A program made the translations under genes and the position numbers. Below the pieces are notes generated by a model. That model did not search any database, was not told the origin of the DNA, and saw nothing but the letters and a program-made list of their open reading frames with translations. This document shows, one piece after another, positions 5,791 to 5,835 of a stretch of DNA of 5,835 nt. How positions within the stretch are numbered: position 1 is the first letter of the stretch; each line of letters opens with the position of its first letter. This DNA comes from an uncultured Clostridia bacterium (lineage in GTDB: Bacteria > Bacillota_A > Clostridia > Christensenellales > Aristaeellaceae), in assembly GCA_947166205.1 (NCBI GenBank), contig CAMVDI010000116.1:1-5835 (forward strand), written 5' to 3'.

Positions 5791-5835
5791 CTCCGGCAGA
5801 TAGAAGATCTGCTCGCCTTCCTTGGATAACATATA
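5779..5835 (-). CDS. 3' end of an unidentified minus-strand gene
   Basis: Minus-strand codons from the window edge read 18 residues, YMLSKEGEQIFYLPEKEK, then TAA at 5781-5779. The charged, amphipathic end looks like a real C-terminus, and the distance to the MATE start (45 bp) would suit a two-gene operon. A regulator such as a MarR-type protein often precedes MATE genes, but 18 residues do not allow a family call. The lower GC of this end matches the MATE fragment and not the plus-strand genes to the left. Confidence 0.45.
   Translation of the reverse strand, partial: YMLSKEGEQIFYLPEKEK

Overview
The window is GC-rich (over 60% by eye across most of it) and carries three plus-strand genes: the 3' part of a flavin-containing fumarate/urocanate-reductase-type enzyme (1-2310), a membrane-anchored transglutaminase-like protein (2555-4120), and an exported protein with two solute-binding domains (4175-5752). 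The families, the signal and anchor sequences and the Shine-Dalgarno sites suggest an anaerobic, GC-rich member of the Clostridia from a gut or rumen. This is inferred from family composition; nothing here fixes the taxon.

Layout. The reductase is cut by the left window edge. It is followed by an intergenic region (2311-2554) with two intrinsic terminators built on the same 23-bp sequence, a third hairpin between them, a consensus extended -10 promoter and a leader hairpin. The transglutaminase-like gene has its own promoter. The solute-binding gene begins 54 bp after it with no terminator between, so the two probably form an operon. Both act outside the cytoplasmic membrane. The reductase is a separate unit; its two FMN-binding domains imply an extracytoplasmic, flavinylated reductase that uses an organic acid as terminal electron acceptor.

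Right end. The last ~150 bp do not continue the solute-binding gene normally. The minus strand reads the start of a MATE-family efflux protein (ATG at 5733, good ribosome site, residues MAKDFTKGNPMKVI), which runs into a stop exactly where the plus-strand gene loses its family-like sequence. Farther right is the 3' end of another minus-strand gene (stop at 5781-5779). Base composition drops to roughly 37% GC (hand count, 5706-5835). Two unrelated genes, both truncated, meet head-on within about 5685-5703. This is a rearrangement breakpoint or an assembly chimera, and it is the most notable observation here. The annotated C-terminus of the solute-binding protein is therefore artificial: related proteins usually continue into a membrane segment and a signalling domain.

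No complete, clearly new system is visible. Other points of interest are the unusual active site of the reductase, a calcium-loop-like insert in it, the duplicated terminator, and the repeat stalk of the transglutaminase-like protein.
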